From positions 62,001 through 126,000 of IMG/VR virus record IMGVR_UViG_3300010354_000044: a stretch of 64,000 bases of DNA; one strand, written 5' to 3'. Of the stretch, positions 33,193-41,869 are shown piece by piece. Position numbers and translations under genes: made by a program. A model generated the notes under the pieces. The model searched no databases. It saw only the letters and a program-made list of their open reading frames with translations, and was not told the DNA's origin. Origin of the DNA: a virus. The stretch's first letter is position 1. Every line of letters starts with the position of its first letter.

Positions 33193-33645
33193 ATGGTATT
33201 AATACCTAAAACCGTTCTACAGGGCCGTATTCTTGATTTTGAAAATGCGGTGAAATGTGTATTAGATGGGGAGTTCTACGCGGTCGGAGGACTCTTTGGC
33301 AGTATTATGCGCGACTGGTTAAATACCTGCCCGGGTGAATCCGTAGATGTACAGGATATTGCCGAGGGCATTGACCGGCTCGCACAACAAGAATTCCTTG
33401 AAATTGTGATGAGGGAAGCTTCTAGAGACAGGCGCTCTGTTACTTTAAATTATAAACTTGGGTCTATTGTACTAGTGGCAAAAAACAGGCTGATTAAAAT
33501 TCCCGATGCCTGGGCAACTAGTAAAGAGGTCTACCTAGATATTTATGGAGTACTCCATGGTTATCTAAAAAGAGACGGGGTCTCAGATGAAGCTATAAAA
33601 GACGAGCTCGTGCAGTGCTACAAGTACCGTAATGGGGACAATTAA
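33193..33645 (+). CDS. Hypothetical protein, tandem paralogue 1
   Basis: 150 residues. GRILDFENAV, GGLFGSIMRDWL, IVLVAKNRLI and YLDIYG each match the next gene, so this is a tandem duplication. Function unknown. The next gene starts 14 nt before its stop. Confidence 0.75.
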   Translation: MVLIPKTVLQGRILDFENAVKCVLDGEFYAVGGLFGSIMRDWLNTCPGESVDVQDIAEGIDRLAQQEFLEIVMREASRDRRSVTLNYKLGSIVLVAKNRLIKIPDAWATSKEVYLDIYGVLHGYLKRDGVSDEAIKDELVQCYKYRNGDN

Positions 33646-34129
33646 GAAGACTACTTTATACGAACGGATCGCTGATTTTGAGGATGCGGTGACTGCCGCA
33701 GGTACAGAGTTTTATGGCATCGGACCACTGTTTGGCGATATTGCCCGCCACTGGCTACAAAATCAAGTTGGAGAAAACATAGAGCTGTTGTCTATTGCTG
33801 TCGCGATTGAAACGTGGCTGCGCGATGACTTTGGTAAGCTGGTAGTGCAATACGCTAGTAGAGAAAAGTATGCGGGATCTTTGGAGGGTAAAGTCAACGC
33901 TATTGTACGTGTAGCCAAAAATCGGCTCATTACAGCCAAAGAAGCCTGGTCTGAGGGTAGAGAGTTCTATTCCACTATCTATGGTGATCATCATGAGCTT
34001 ATACGGAAACTCATGAAGGGATCCTCCGACGAAGAGATAATGGATAGTATTCATGAAACTGCTGCTGAATACACACTTAACCGAAGGCAAATAAGGGTAC
34101 GTGAAAACAGGACTAAAGGCGCACTTTGA
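33632..34129 (+). CDS. Hypothetical protein, tandem paralogue 2
   Basis: 165 residues; ERIADFEDAV, GPLFGDIARHWL, IVRVAKNRLI, YSTIYG. It has a basic C-terminal tail (RRQIRVRENRTKG) absent from paralogue 1. The 14-nt overlap suggests coupled translation. Confidence 0.75.
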   Translation: MGTIKKTTLYERIADFEDAVTAAGTEFYGIGPLFGDIARHWLQNQVGENIELLSIAVAIETWLRDDFGKLVVQYASREKYAGSLEGKVNAIVRVAKNRLITAKEAWSEGREFYSTIYGDHHELIRKLMKGSSDEEIMDSIHETAAEYTLNRRQIRVRENRTKGAL

Positions 34130-34147
34130 ATAACAGGACGGAAATTA

Positions 34148-34501
34148 ATGGATTTTGAAAAATATGAAGAGTTATTTAAAACTCTTTCAAATCAATACAC
34201 AGCGGCGTTGGAGAGGGACTTAGCCAGTCTGCATAATCAGAAAGTTAGGCTAAAGCAAGAACTGGAAGATATTGAGGCCGCGCTTAGAACATGCAAGTCT
34301 GCCCGCAACAAAGGTATAATTACGGCTTCTAATGAGGTTCTCCAGACATTTAAGGAAGACGTTTTTAGGGAGTTGCCTGCTATTGGGAATCATGAAAATA
34401 AAGAAGCCATATTTTTATCAGTTTGGGAGAAATGTGATAAAGATAAGGAGCGGACGTTTGAAGAATTAGAAGAGCTTTCCCGCCTGTTCTGTAGCACTTA
34501 A
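34148..34501 (+). CDS. Hypothetical coiled-coil protein
   Basis: 117 residues, SD GGACGGA. First half a coiled coil; second half matches the middle of the gene at 32558. Function unknown. Confidence 0.7.
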   Translation: MDFEKYEELFKTLSNQYTAALERDLASLHNQKVRLKQELEDIEAALRTCKSARNKGIITASNEVLQTFKEDVFRELPAIGNHENKEAIFLSVWEKCDKDKERTFEELEELSRLFCST

Positions 34502-34584
34502 CTGTTTGGCAAATTTACGGGTCTTAATATTACAGAGAGGCCCGTAAATTCTTTAATAAGCCCAAGACTTGAAAAGTGAAAAGA

Positions 34585-34899
34585 ATGAAATACAGGATAT
34601 TCTATAGCAATGCTCATGATGCCAAAGACAAAGGCTGGCAGAAGCAAGGCACCGTTGTAGAAATCAACAGCATGGGTGACTTAATAGCGCTGGCAGAAAG
34701 CTTTAACAAAGAGGTCATCATAGGCAAAAACAACTTACCAGATTTTATTTATAATTATTGTCTGTGGGGCAAAGATAAGACCGAGTGGAAGCCTCTGCTA
34801 GATGAAGACGATATTGAGTCTTATTATCTCTTAGAGATGCCAACAGAGGATTGGGTTAGTGATCAATGGATTGAAGTCTATAACGGTTATCGCGAATAG
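34585..34899 (+). CDS. Hypothetical protein
   Basis: 104 residues from the ATG at 34585 (a GTG at 34576 is also possible). Acidic, Trp/Tyr-rich. Not recognised. Confidence 0.65.
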   Translation: MKYRIFYSNAHDAKDKGWQKQGTVVEINSMGDLIALAESFNKEVIIGKNNLPDFIYNYCLWGKDKTEWKPLLDEDDIESYYLLEMPTEDWVSDQWIEVYNGYRE

Positions 34900-34917
34900 C
34901 ATTAGGAATTTACCGAT

Positions 34918-35496
34918 ATGAAAGATAATTTAAGCCCGGACGTAATTACTGCTGAGAAGAGCTTATGGCAAGTATTTATAGTCAGTACTGATTTACCGCG
35001 CGATCGTTTTGCCTTTGGAGCTACTGTAGTATTCTTCTTAGTACTTACGGTCTGCACCTTATTTGGCTATAAGTCACCACTACAAATACAAGCCGACTTA
35101 CTACTATGGGCGGGCAACGGTTTCCTATTTGGAGTAGGAGGACTAATCTTTGTAGTTACGGGTATTCTACTCACTGCATCTAGCAGTGAAAGTCTGTTAA
35201 TAGCCTTTTCGCAGGTTAAGCATAAAAAAAGTGGCCATAGCTACCTAAAGTATAACCTTGTGACGCTAATGTATGCAGCTATTGTATATTTAACCTTAGC
35301 CGTCATGTCATTCTTTATTTACGTTTTTGGTGGTTTTACTGTAGTGATAAGTAAGCTTATATATTTAGGCTTGCTAACCTTAATTTTTTACAGTTTAATG
35401 GTGTTAAAAACGTATATTTTTAATATATACGCAGTAATAATGGCTCGTGTTAGATTCGCTGTTGAGCTTCAGTTAGATAGCTCGGAAAATAATTAG
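34918..35496 (+). CDS. Polytopic membrane protein
   Basis: 192 residues with about four TM helices at ~33-55, 65-92, 115-145 and 150-178. No signal peptide. The N-terminal 30 residues are likely cytoplasmic. Function unknown. Confidence 0.75.
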   Translation: MKDNLSPDVITAEKSLWQVFIVSTDLPRDRFAFGATVVFFLVLTVCTLFGYKSPLQIQADLLLWAGNGFLFGVGGLIFVVTGILLTASSSESLLIAFSQVKHKKSGHSYLKYNLVTLMYAAIVYLTLAVMSFFIYVFGGFTVVISKLIYLGLLTLIFYSLMVLKTYIFNIYAVIMARVRFAVELQLDSSENN

Positions 35497-35505
35497 CTCA
35501 TTCGC

Positions 35506-35578
35506 CCAGGGTTGGCCGAGCGGATTAGGCAACGAACTCATAATTCGTTTTAGGCGGGTTCAACTCCTGCACCCTGGA
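35506..35578 (+). tRNA. tRNA with CAU anticodon (Met or Ile2)
   Basis: Acceptor CCAGGGT/ACCCTGG, D-stem GCC/GGC, anticodon ACGAA-CTCATAA-TTCGT, T-arm GCGGG-TTCAACT-CCTGC. C1:G72 pairs, so it is not a typical initiator. Whether it reads AUG or AUA (after lysidine modification) cannot be told. CCA not encoded. Confidence 0.9.
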
Positions 35579-35582
35579 CTTC

Positions 35583-35658
35583 CCTCTGCTGGGCTAATTG
35601 GATAAGCCACCGCCCTTCTAAGGCGTTCACCATCCTGGTTCAAGTCCAGGGCAGAGGA
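35583..35658 (+). tRNA. trnR-UCU: tRNA-Arg(UCU)
   Basis: Acceptor CCTCTGC/GCAGAGG, anticodon CGCC-CTTCTAA-GGCG, T-arm CCTGG-TTCAAGT-CCAGG. Lies 4 nt after the previous tRNA. CCA not encoded. Confidence 0.92.
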
Positions 35659-35685
35659 CTAATACATTAACCATACTGAATTACC

Positions 35686-35943
35686 ATGAATCCATCTATT
35701 GTTGCAGAACTTGATACGAAAGGGTTTATCATTTACAACGCGGATACCTTCTTCAGAGAAGGACATCATAATCTGACCCAAATTAGAATCGTCCGTGTCC
35801 GTTATAAAGCCTCGCAGGAACTGGCCTTTGTAACAATAGATGAAAGCGATTGGGAACGGTCATATATCGTTGGTGTTTACGATACTCGCAGACTAGCTAT
35901 ATCTTGCGGCAAAAAGATCGCTGATAATAGTTGTCTCACCTGA
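35686..35943 (+). CDS. Hypothetical protein
   Basis: 85 residues, beta-rich (RIVRVRYKA, ELAFVTIDE, SYIVGVYD). No SD. Not recognised. Confidence 0.65.
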   Translation: MNPSIVAELDTKGFIIYNADTFFREGHHNLTQIRIVRVRYKASQELAFVTIDESDWERSYIVGVYDTRRLAISCGKKIADNSCLT

Positions 35944-35986
35944 TCTCATTACAAAAGAAAAAGATCGCAATTGAGAGGTGTTTTCC

Positions 35987-36280
35987 ATGTCTGAATCTTC
36001 AAAAGTTAACCCCTTGGAGCGGGGCCCTAAACCTCGCAAGACCACTGGTTTTGGGGCTGATTTTGTGCATCCGGTACTAGCCGCTTATGCGGCTGAAGGC
36101 AATCAAGAAGAGGGCTACGACATCAGCTTCTACATGCCTGAGGGTCCGCATATACACCCTGAATATAAGGAGGGTGGTCAGGAGAGTAAGAGCGCCGACA
36201 TAAGCGAGTATATGCCTGAGGGCCCGCACGTTTTCAAAGATCCTGGTGTCGTAGAGGATGAAGAGCACGTGGATTGCTAG
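35987..36280 (+). CDS. Hypothetical protein with YMPEGPH repeat
   Basis: 97 residues from the ATG behind GAGAGGTG. DISFYMPEGPH and DISEYMPEGPH are spaced by 26 residues. Otherwise hydrophilic and probably disordered. Confidence 0.7.
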   Translation: MSESSKVNPLERGPKPRKTTGFGADFVHPVLAAYAAEGNQEEGYDISFYMPEGPHIHPEYKEGGQESKSADISEYMPEGPHVFKDPGVVEDEEHVDC

Positions 36281-36323
36281 CAGAAGTTAGACTCTCTGAA
36301 AACTGTTTAGAGTTGAGGTAATT

Positions 36324-36818
36324 ATGTCTTTACTAAAGTTTTATGTGGCTGGTCACGACCTGGACGCATGCCGTGTAATTGCGGCTAACTTACGGCTTAA
36401 AGGTTATGAAGTCGTATCTCGGTGGCTAGATGAGCCCATGCTTCCAACAAAGGAATACACCCCCGAAGAGAAAACACGCATTGCGACAATGGACATTGAA
36501 GATGTCCGTAGTTGCAACGTGCTTATAACTTTCTCCGCGGGCTTTAAGGTAGCTGGGGGTAAGTTCGTAGAAATAGGTGCAGCTATTATTCAAGGAAAGC
36601 CAGTCATTGCAATTGGTGGCGCGGATAGTATGTTGATGCACCACCCCTTAGTCCTCCATGTGGACACCTTCCAAGAAGCTATGGACTTAGTGGCTACTAA
36701 ATCGTTCTTGTCTAAAATAAATCAAGTGCCCGTAGAGCCTGAAGGGCCCATTTGCCAAGCTGATCTTACAAGTCCAGTCTACAAGGCCTATATGGAGGAG
36801 CGAGAGTATTTGATGTAA
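36324..36818 (+). CDS. Nucleoside 2-deoxyribosyltransferase-like protein
   Basis: 164 residues, SD TTGAGGT. KFYVAGHDLDACR at the start, DIEDVRSCNVLITFSAG in the middle, then GGKFVEIGAAIIQGKPVIAI: the Asp and GGxxxExG layout of the nucleoside 2-deoxyribosyltransferase / DUF4406 family. Relatives exchange or hydrolyse the base of deoxynucleosides or nucleotides, so a role in nucleotide salvage is likely. The active-site Glu is in VEIG. Substrate unknown. Confidence 0.75.
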   Translation: MSLLKFYVAGHDLDACRVIAANLRLKGYEVVSRWLDEPMLPTKEYTPEEKTRIATMDIEDVRSCNVLITFSAGFKVAGGKFVEIGAAIIQGKPVIAIGGADSMLMHHPLVLHVDTFQEAMDLVATKSFLSKINQVPVEPEGPICQADLTSPVYKAYMEEREYLM

Positions 36819-36869
36819 GCTGCTGATTGCCTTAAACCATTTCTATAAAACTACTGAGGAGGGTATACT

Positions 36870-37631
36870 ATGTCCATAAGAAAGAATGTTATTAAACTGC
36901 CGGAAGAAGCTGGATTGGCCATGATTCTTATTCCGGGCGGGACCTTTACTATGGGTTCGCCTAAGAGTGAGTTGGGGCATGAACGTGATGAAGAGCCTCA
37001 GCATATTGTTACCTTAGAGCCTTTCTTAATGGGAGAGCATTTAATTACGCAGCATCAATGGCGAGCTGTGGCCAGTCTACCCAAGGTAGAGCGAGAGTTG
37101 GATTCTAACCCCTCTAGATTTGAAAGGGGGAAGTTTGACGGTCATTACTGCCCTGTAGAGGGAGTGTCTTGGGATGATGCTGTAGAATTCTGTGCTCGTT
37201 TGTCCGCCCATAGCGGGCAACTTTATACCTTACCCAGCGAAGCTCAGTGGGAGTATGCTTGTCGGGCTGGTACTGAAAGCCCTTTCTATTTTGGCGATCT
37301 CCTGACTAATAAGGCTAACTACAATGAGTTCCATAAAGGGCCTACTGATGTTGGGAGCTTTCCCCCCAATGCTTTTGGCCTTTATGATATGCATGGTAAT
37401 GTCTGGGAGTGGTGCTTAGATACCGGGCACGACAACTATGAGGGAGCTCCGACTGATGGTAATGCTTGGTTGACTGGAGGGGATAGTTCCCGTCGTATAG
37501 TACGTGGTGGTTCTTGGACTGATGATCCTAGGGACTGTCGCTCTGCCTGTCGGCTCCGGGCCCGCCTTGATAAGCGTTCCGACGACTTTGGCTTTCGTAT
37601 TGTAAGTCCAGCGACTAGCACTCGGGGGTAA
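36870..37631 (+). CDS. FGE/SUMF1-fold protein 2
   Basis: 253 residues, SD GAGGAGGG. GGTFTMGSP, PSEAQWEYACRAG, DMHGNVWEWC and the C-terminal VRGGSW ... CRSACRLR ... FGFRIV. The second Cys is four residues after the first, not five as in active FGE. Fold as in copy 1; binding rather than catalysis is more likely. A copy of the dispersed C-rich repeat lies just after the stop. Confidence 0.9.
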   Translation: MSIRKNVIKLPEEAGLAMILIPGGTFTMGSPKSELGHERDEEPQHIVTLEPFLMGEHLITQHQWRAVASLPKVERELDSNPSRFERGKFDGHYCPVEGVSWDDAVEFCARLSAHSGQLYTLPSEAQWEYACRAGTESPFYFGDLLTNKANYNEFHKGPTDVGSFPPNAFGLYDMHGNVWEWCLDTGHDNYEGAPTDGNAWLTGGDSSRRIVRGGSWTDDPRDCRSACRLRARLDKRSDDFGFRIVSPATSTRG

Positions 37632-37700
37632 TATATGATTACCCCTCCCCCACCCCACTGCTCCTAAAACCGGCAGACTGACCTTTATTTATTGACTAAC

Positions 37701-37856
37701 ATGGCTAACCAACAAGAGAAACTAGCTCGCTTGAAAGAGATTCAAGCCCGTATTCAAGAGCTAGAGAATGCTAACAGCAACTCTACAGAACTGGTACAAT
37801 TACGGGCAGAGAAAAATAAGTTGACGATTTCCCTGTACGGTTATATTGTCATTTAA
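37701..37856 (+). CDS. Small coiled-coil protein
   Basis: 51 residues starting MANQQEKLARLK; heptad-rich helix to residue 40, then SLYGYIVI. Good coding composition, no clear SD. Confidence 0.6.
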   Translation: MANQQEKLARLKEIQARIQELENANSNSTELVQLRAEKNKLTISLYGYIVI

Positions 37857-37873
37857 CGCTCCAGAGGTAAATC

Positions 37874-38161
37874 TTGCATACCTATAGATTCCTCCAACAT
37901 ACTCTCGTCTTAATTACTTACACCTGGCGCTGCGACGGAGGATGTTGTAGTAATGAAGAGGTGGTTTCTGAATCTTTTGAGAAAGGTGATTTGCTCGCCC
38001 TATATCAGCATCAACAAGGTTACTACCATTACTTGTTAGTGGATCTTGATAGCCCTGAGCAAGCTAGTCGGTTTGAGTATATGGGAAAAGATGCTATTCC
38101 TCGTATACATGAAGAAGAGATACAGGAATTAATTTCGGATGGTATCTTATGCCTTGCCTAG
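37874..38161 (+). CDS. Hypothetical protein
   Basis: 95 residues starting at TTG behind AGAGG. CDGGCC near residue 20 might bind a metal. Not recognised. Confidence 0.6.
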   Translation: MHTYRFLQHTLVLITYTWRCDGGCCSNEEVVSESFEKGDLLALYQHQQGYYHYLLVDLDSPEQASRFEYMGKDAIPRIHEEEIQELISDGILCLA

Positions 38162-38229
38162 ATTGCGCTATCTTTTTTCAATTCCTGCCCGTACGTCACG
38201 GGCATAGTCCAATTACTTGATGCAAAATA

Positions 38230-38781
38230 ATGCTACGCCACAACGGAAATTTCTGGCTAGCGGCCCTTGAGTCGCTAGCCTTTGTTTTAAACGCCCTGGT
38301 ATTAGGGCTGTATATTCTCATAGCTGTGACTACCCTAGTAGTCATGTTTTTGACATCTGCGAAAGCGCAGCGTTTTTATAAAACGGTTTGGTTGGCCATT
38401 CAATGGTCCGCCGAGCTAGTCTATTGGGTGAGTCTTCTAGGCCTACTAACGATTTACACTCGCCTACCCAAGGAAACCCAAAAAAAGGCTCCGCAGCCGG
38501 AAGTAGCTCAGATTACCATCCCTGAGGCCGCTAGTACAGAGGGTTTACCTGAGCCTGAGGCTGAGAATGTAAAGCACAGTCCTCAGCAGGATTCTCCTAA
38601 GGAAGAAGAAGAGCTAAGCTCTATAAGTCTTAAGGAGTTAAAAGCTCGCGCCCGAGCACTGAATGTTCCTAGGTACTCAAAGTACACTGCCTCTAACCGA
38701 ACGGAATTAGAAGAGTTGGTCTTTACTGCCCAACAAGAGTCGGCTTTATCCAGACCCACTTGCGTTGGGCAGCGTCTCTAG
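38230..38781 (+). CDS. Membrane protein with SAP-like tail
   Basis: 183 residues. Two TM helices (~16-40 and ~55-78), a disordered Glu/Pro linker, and a C-terminal SLKELKARARALNVPRYSKY ... ELEEL unit with the helix-extended loop-helix pattern of SAP/Rho-N motifs, which bind nucleic acid. It could tether DNA or RNA to the membrane. Its 3' end overlaps the convergent minus-strand gene by 59 bp. Confidence 0.7.
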   Translation: MLRHNGNFWLAALESLAFVLNALVLGLYILIAVTTLVVMFLTSAKAQRFYKTVWLAIQWSAELVYWVSLLGLLTIYTRLPKETQKKAPQPEVAQITIPEAASTEGLPEPEAENVKHSPQQDSPKEEEELSSISLKELKARARALNVPRYSKYTASNRTELEELVFTAQQESALSRPTCVGQRL

Positions 38782-39673
38782 GGCCGACTACGGTTCTACG
38801 CCAGTGCCCGCGGCGCCAATGCGTCGTTGGGCTAGCATGGTGGCCTATACCTTTGACTGCTGTGCGCCGTTCTACTACTGATGGAGTACTTAGCCACCGG
38901 GGGGACAGTACCGTAGAAGCCTTTGCGGGTCTTCTATTAATGTGTGCCCGAGCTGTTCCTACAGGCTGCTCCATTAAATCAGGCCTGTAGGTTAGAGTTA
39001 GCATTACTTGGATGACAATGCTCCTAACCCGGTCCGTAAACAGCCGGTCGGCCTCATTCATAGCAGTTCTACCCAATGATCGCTTTGGCTGTAGGATAGC
39101 GCCGCTTTCGTCAATACCAGAGCCTCCAAACCAGGTTGTATCACTAGCGTCATACCCTCCCCAGTGGAGGTTAAATGGAGCGTTATCTTCGGCCTGCAGG
39201 TCAGGAAGCACATAGCCAAAGCCCTCTCCATGGCTCGCTTCCATATTATCTCGGGAGGTTAAATGGACCACAACCCAATCTAATGGGCTTTTATCTGGGC
39301 TGACCAGACTATTGCAAGGGAATAATAGTAAAAATGTAGGTATAGGTGGGTGTAGATCTGCAAGTAATCCCTTGTCTACTGAGACGTCTGTGTGGTCAAA
39401 TGCCTGGAACAATTCTGTTTTGAGTGCATAGATGGGGGCCGCCTGCAGGAACCATAAAGCCAGGCGGTTGTTCACAAGATAGGTCGCCTGGTCTATTGTC
39501 TGCCGAGCTGTTGATTCATCCCGGTACATGGCCAGGCCGCTCCCCACCGCTGCACTTAACCTATTCCATTGGGTATAGCCCCGTGGAATCTTATAGGGCC
39601 TATGTTCGCGCACAAGGGCAATCTCGTTGGGTGCGAACTCGTGTTCTAAAAAGTTTAACGTCTCTGATCTCAT
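38723..39673 (-). CDS. Hypothetical protein with WRRGHWRR tail
   Basis: 316 residues, the only gene on the minus strand. The C-terminus THWRRGHWRRTVVGPRD...KWVWIKPTLVGQ is a motif I associate with plasmid- and phage-borne hypothetical proteins of unknown function. The rest is not recognised. It has no good SD and starts 15 nt from the divergent gene at 39689. No plus-strand gene occupies 38782-39688. Confidence 0.75.
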   Translation of the reverse strand: MRSETLNFLEHEFAPNEIALVREHRPYKIPRGYTQWNRLSAAVGSGLAMYRDESTARQTIDQATYLVNNRLALWFLQAAPIYALKTELFQAFDHTDVSVDKGLLADLHPPIPTFLLLFPCNSLVSPDKSPLDWVVVHLTSRDNMEASHGEGFGYVLPDLQAEDNAPFNLHWGGYDASDTTWFGGSGIDESGAILQPKRSLGRTAMNEADRLFTDRVRSIVIQVMLTLTYRPDLMEQPVGTARAHINRRPAKASTVLSPRWLSTPSVVERRTAVKGIGHHASPTTHWRRGHWRRTVVGPRDAAQRKWVWIKPTLVGQ

Positions 39674-39688
39674 GATTAGGAGGATCTA

Positions 39689-39964
39689 ATGAGGGCAATT
39701 ATAGTCTATCGGCATGGAGAGCCTTGGGAAGTATTTAAGAACTTTGCCGATGCTGCTGTTTATGTTAACAGTCAACAGAGGACTGGATTTGAGGATGTAG
39801 AAGAGCGAGTGGAGCCTTCCGAGTATAGAACAGACATGGTATGCATAGAAGGTCACGAAACTTATGGTATGGCCTCGCATTACTTCGAGTACAGAGATTG
39901 GATGGACAAAGAAAACGCCAATAACCTGTCTGAAGGACAATCTCTTACCAACATCATAGACTAA
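39689..39964 (+). CDS. Hypothetical protein
   Basis: 91 residues, SD TAGGAGG. First half beta/alpha (RAIIVYRHGEPWEVFKNF), acidic second half. Not recognised. Confidence 0.65.
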   Translation: MRAIIVYRHGEPWEVFKNFADAAVYVNSQQRTGFEDVEERVEPSEYRTDMVCIEGHETYGMASHYFEYRDWMDKENANNLSEGQSLTNIID

Positions 39965-39966
39965 TT

Positions 39967-40048
39967 GCCTGCAGCTTGCCTGTAATTAAGTAGCAGTTAT
40001 GCGACTATACCAGCCTAATTGTTACAACATTGCATGCAAGCTGCAGGC
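39967..40048 (+). other. Long-range 13-bp inverted repeat
   Basis: GCCTGCAGCTTGC (39967-39979) and GCAAGCTGCAGGC (40036-40048) are exact complements, enclosing 56 nt just upstream of the lipoprotein gene. Confidence 0.6.
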
Positions 40049-40079
40049 AAACCGTACTGTCAAATTTGAAAGGTTTTAT

Positions 40080-40214
40080 ATGCGCTGGATTTTAACTATT
40101 TTACTCAGCAGTAGTTTGATGCTACTCGCCGCTTGCGACGAACCGAACCGAGATGTTGCCCCTTCAGGCATGTGCTCCGTTAATGAAGAGCATACAAAGG
40201 GTTGCGCCGAATAG
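40080..40214 (+). CDS. Small lipoprotein
   Basis: 44 residues from the ATG at 40080. Signal peptide ending in lipobox LLAAC, leaving ~25 mature residues with two more Cys. A longer in-frame start at 39999 would run through the inverted repeat. Confidence 0.7.
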   Translation: MRWILTILLSSSLMLLAACDEPNRDVAPSGMCSVNEEHTKGCAE

Positions 40215-40223
40215 ATTGCAAAG

Positions 40224-40260
40224 CAACCACTAATCTAAGCTATTATTAAATTAGTGGTTG
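40224..40260 (+). promoter_or_regulatory. Stem-loop with AAGCTATTAT loop
   Basis: CAACCACTAAT pairs perfectly with ATTAGTGGTTG; loop CTAAGCTATTATTAA. The loop matches those of stem-loops H2-H4. It lies 4 nt before tRNA-Thr, so it may be a promoter rather than a terminator. Confidence 0.5.
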
Positions 40261-40264
40261 TCGC

Positions 40265-40336
40265 GCCGCTGTAGCTCAACGGCAGAGCACCCGCCTTGTA
40301 AGCGGGGGGTTCTGGGTTCAAATCCCAGTAGCGGCT
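40265..40336 (+). tRNA. trnT-UGU: tRNA-Thr(UGU)
   Basis: Acceptor GCCGCTG/TAGCGGC, D-stem GCTC/GAGC, anticodon CCCGC-CTTGTAA-GCGGG, T-arm CTGGG-TTCAAAT-CCCAG. CCA not encoded. Confidence 0.95.
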
Positions 40337-40361
40337 TTGTCCACAAATTTAAGGTATTGAA

Positions 40362-40694
40362 ATGACTTACACAGATTTTGACCGTGCTGCTGAACTCAGC
40401 GGTGATTTATCGGACGAAATGGCTGCTAAAGCAATTGCGGAAGCTGAATTAGAGCCTTGCTCTTGTTGTAACTGCACTAATGCTACCGTTTTTAGCCTCT
40501 ATGACGTTGTGCGGTATCCAGAATATGGCAAGGACGAGGGCGAAATTCATGCTATTGATGGAAATAAATGCGAGGTCTTTTGGCCCCGCAGGGGACTTAA
40601 AGAGCCTCATATTGAGTGGGTCGCTTCCTCTAAATTACAGTTCATTAGGAAGCCTAGAGACCCATACGAATGGATTAATAAATACTGGTTTTAG
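40362..40694 (+). CDS. Hypothetical protein with Cys cluster and SH3-like domain
   Basis: 110 residues. CSCCNC at residues ~33-38, then FSLYDVVRYPEYGKDEGEI ... CEVFW, an SH3/KOW-like small barrel. Possibly nucleic-acid or protein binding. Confidence 0.7.
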   Translation: MTYTDFDRAAELSGDLSDEMAAKAIAEAELEPCSCCNCTNATVFSLYDVVRYPEYGKDEGEIHAIDGNKCEVFWPRRGLKEPHIEWVASSKLQFIRKPRDPYEWINKYWF

Positions 40695-40781
40695 GACTGA
40701 GTATCTCCGCTGGCTATAGTTTGTACCATCCAAAGTATGAGCTGTAGCCACCGTTCAAGCTATTAATAAAGGTATTTTCTT

Positions 40782-40994
40782 ATGATTAAATGGGTTGGTT
40801 TGACTGCTTTTGTTGATAAGGAAGCAGTAGGCTGTGTTATGAACGTCAGCAATACATCATCTGCATCTTCTTGGGGTTACAGCTTCAAGCATAAAAATGC
40901 AGAGTTCTACGATAGCGGGTTTAGGTCAGAGGATAAAGCTAAGGAAGCATTTAAAGCAGCATTTAAGGCGGTCAGTCATGCGCCAGTTAAGTAA
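40782..40994 (+). CDS. Hypothetical protein
   Basis: 70 residues, basic and helical at the C-terminus. Overlaps the next gene by 17 nt. Confidence 0.6.
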   Translation: MIKWVGLTAFVDKEAVGCVMNVSNTSSASSWGYSFKHKNAEFYDSGFRSEDKAKEAFKAAFKAVSHAPVK

Positions 40995-41241
40995 AGCATT
41001 TAAATCACGGTTGGCAAAGTTTATCTACCGTTTACTTCTAGAAGGTGCAGAAATATCGCTTCCAGATGGCGACTATATACTAAAGCATAATGCGGCCTGG
41101 TTTACTTTAGGTACTGGAAGCCCGTACCCTATCTCTGTCCGCATCAGACTAGACGAGGATGTTTTCCGCGTAGATGTCTACAAATACCTAGAAGAGGGTG
41201 AGGACCCTATTCTATCCTACGACGGGACGATTGAATATTAA
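40978..41241 (+). CDS. Hypothetical protein
   Basis: 87 residues from the ATG at 40978, which coincides with the end of the previous gene. Basic N-terminus, beta-rich rest. Not recognised. Confidence 0.65.
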   Translation: MRQLSKAFKSRLAKFIYRLLLEGAEISLPDGDYILKHNAAWFTLGTGSPYPISVRIRLDEDVFRVDVYKYLEEGEDPILSYDGTIEY

Positions 41242-41254
41242 ACCGAGGTTTATT

Positions 41255-41518
41255 ATGACTTTTGAAGAGTTCAAGACTACTATCCAGAACCATGGCTTCC
41301 CTGCAGATTCTGGTCACTATAATAAATTTATACGCTTCTACGTATTTACAATCTACCCTGAGAAAATGGAGGATTTTGAGTTATTCCGTATTTTCTTTGA
41401 AAAGAACGAGTGGCGCGTATCCTCAAAGAAGCATGGACAGGATAAAAAGGAAACCCGTGAGCAGGAACTGCATAAAGCTTTAGAGGGGCATTATTGTACA
41501 CTGTTCGGCCTAAATTAA
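41255..41518 (+). CDS. Hypothetical protein, FxxF small-paralogue family
   Basis: 87 residues: TFEEFKTTIQNHG, FTIYPE, EWRVSS and an amphipathic end with ALEGH. Same layout as the genes at 24394 and 24879. Confidence 0.65.
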   Translation: MTFEEFKTTIQNHGFPADSGHYNKFIRFYVFTIYPEKMEDFELFRIFFEKNEWRVSSKKHGQDKKETREQELHKALEGHYCTLFGLN

Positions 41519-41533
41519 TTTGGTGTTGTAGCT

Positions 41534-41869
41534 ATGGTTAAAATTACGTTGCAGCAGAATTTAGAAATGATTAAGAAAATCAGAGAATTGATAACTGGGC
41601 GCAGCGCCCTTGAAAGAGTCGTAACAGCAATTGACAGATTAGTTAGTGACTCAATGCTTGCCGGTAATTATGATCGCATACAAACTGGCGTACCCGAGGT
41701 TGCCAAAGGGCTAGATGCTGAGGATTACTCGTTGCTGTTGCGTGTCCTTAAGTATAAAATCCAAAGAGATAAAGCTCCAGCAGCTGCGCCCTTTTATGAA
41801 GAAGCACTTAAGTGCGCTATTGCATCCCGCCTTGATTATTTTGTTCTAGAGGATAGAGCTAATGGTTGA
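41534..41869 (+). CDS. Hypothetical helical protein
   Basis: 111 residues, nearly all helix. It overlaps the following FGE-fold gene by 8 nt. The N-terminal ~95 residues of that next protein are also helical, so the two may interact. Confidence 0.65.
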   Translation: MVKITLQQNLEMIKKIRELITGRSALERVVTAIDRLVSDSMLAGNYDRIQTGVPEVAKGLDAEDYSLLLRVLKYKIQRDKAPAAAPFYEEALKCAIASRLDYFVLEDRANG

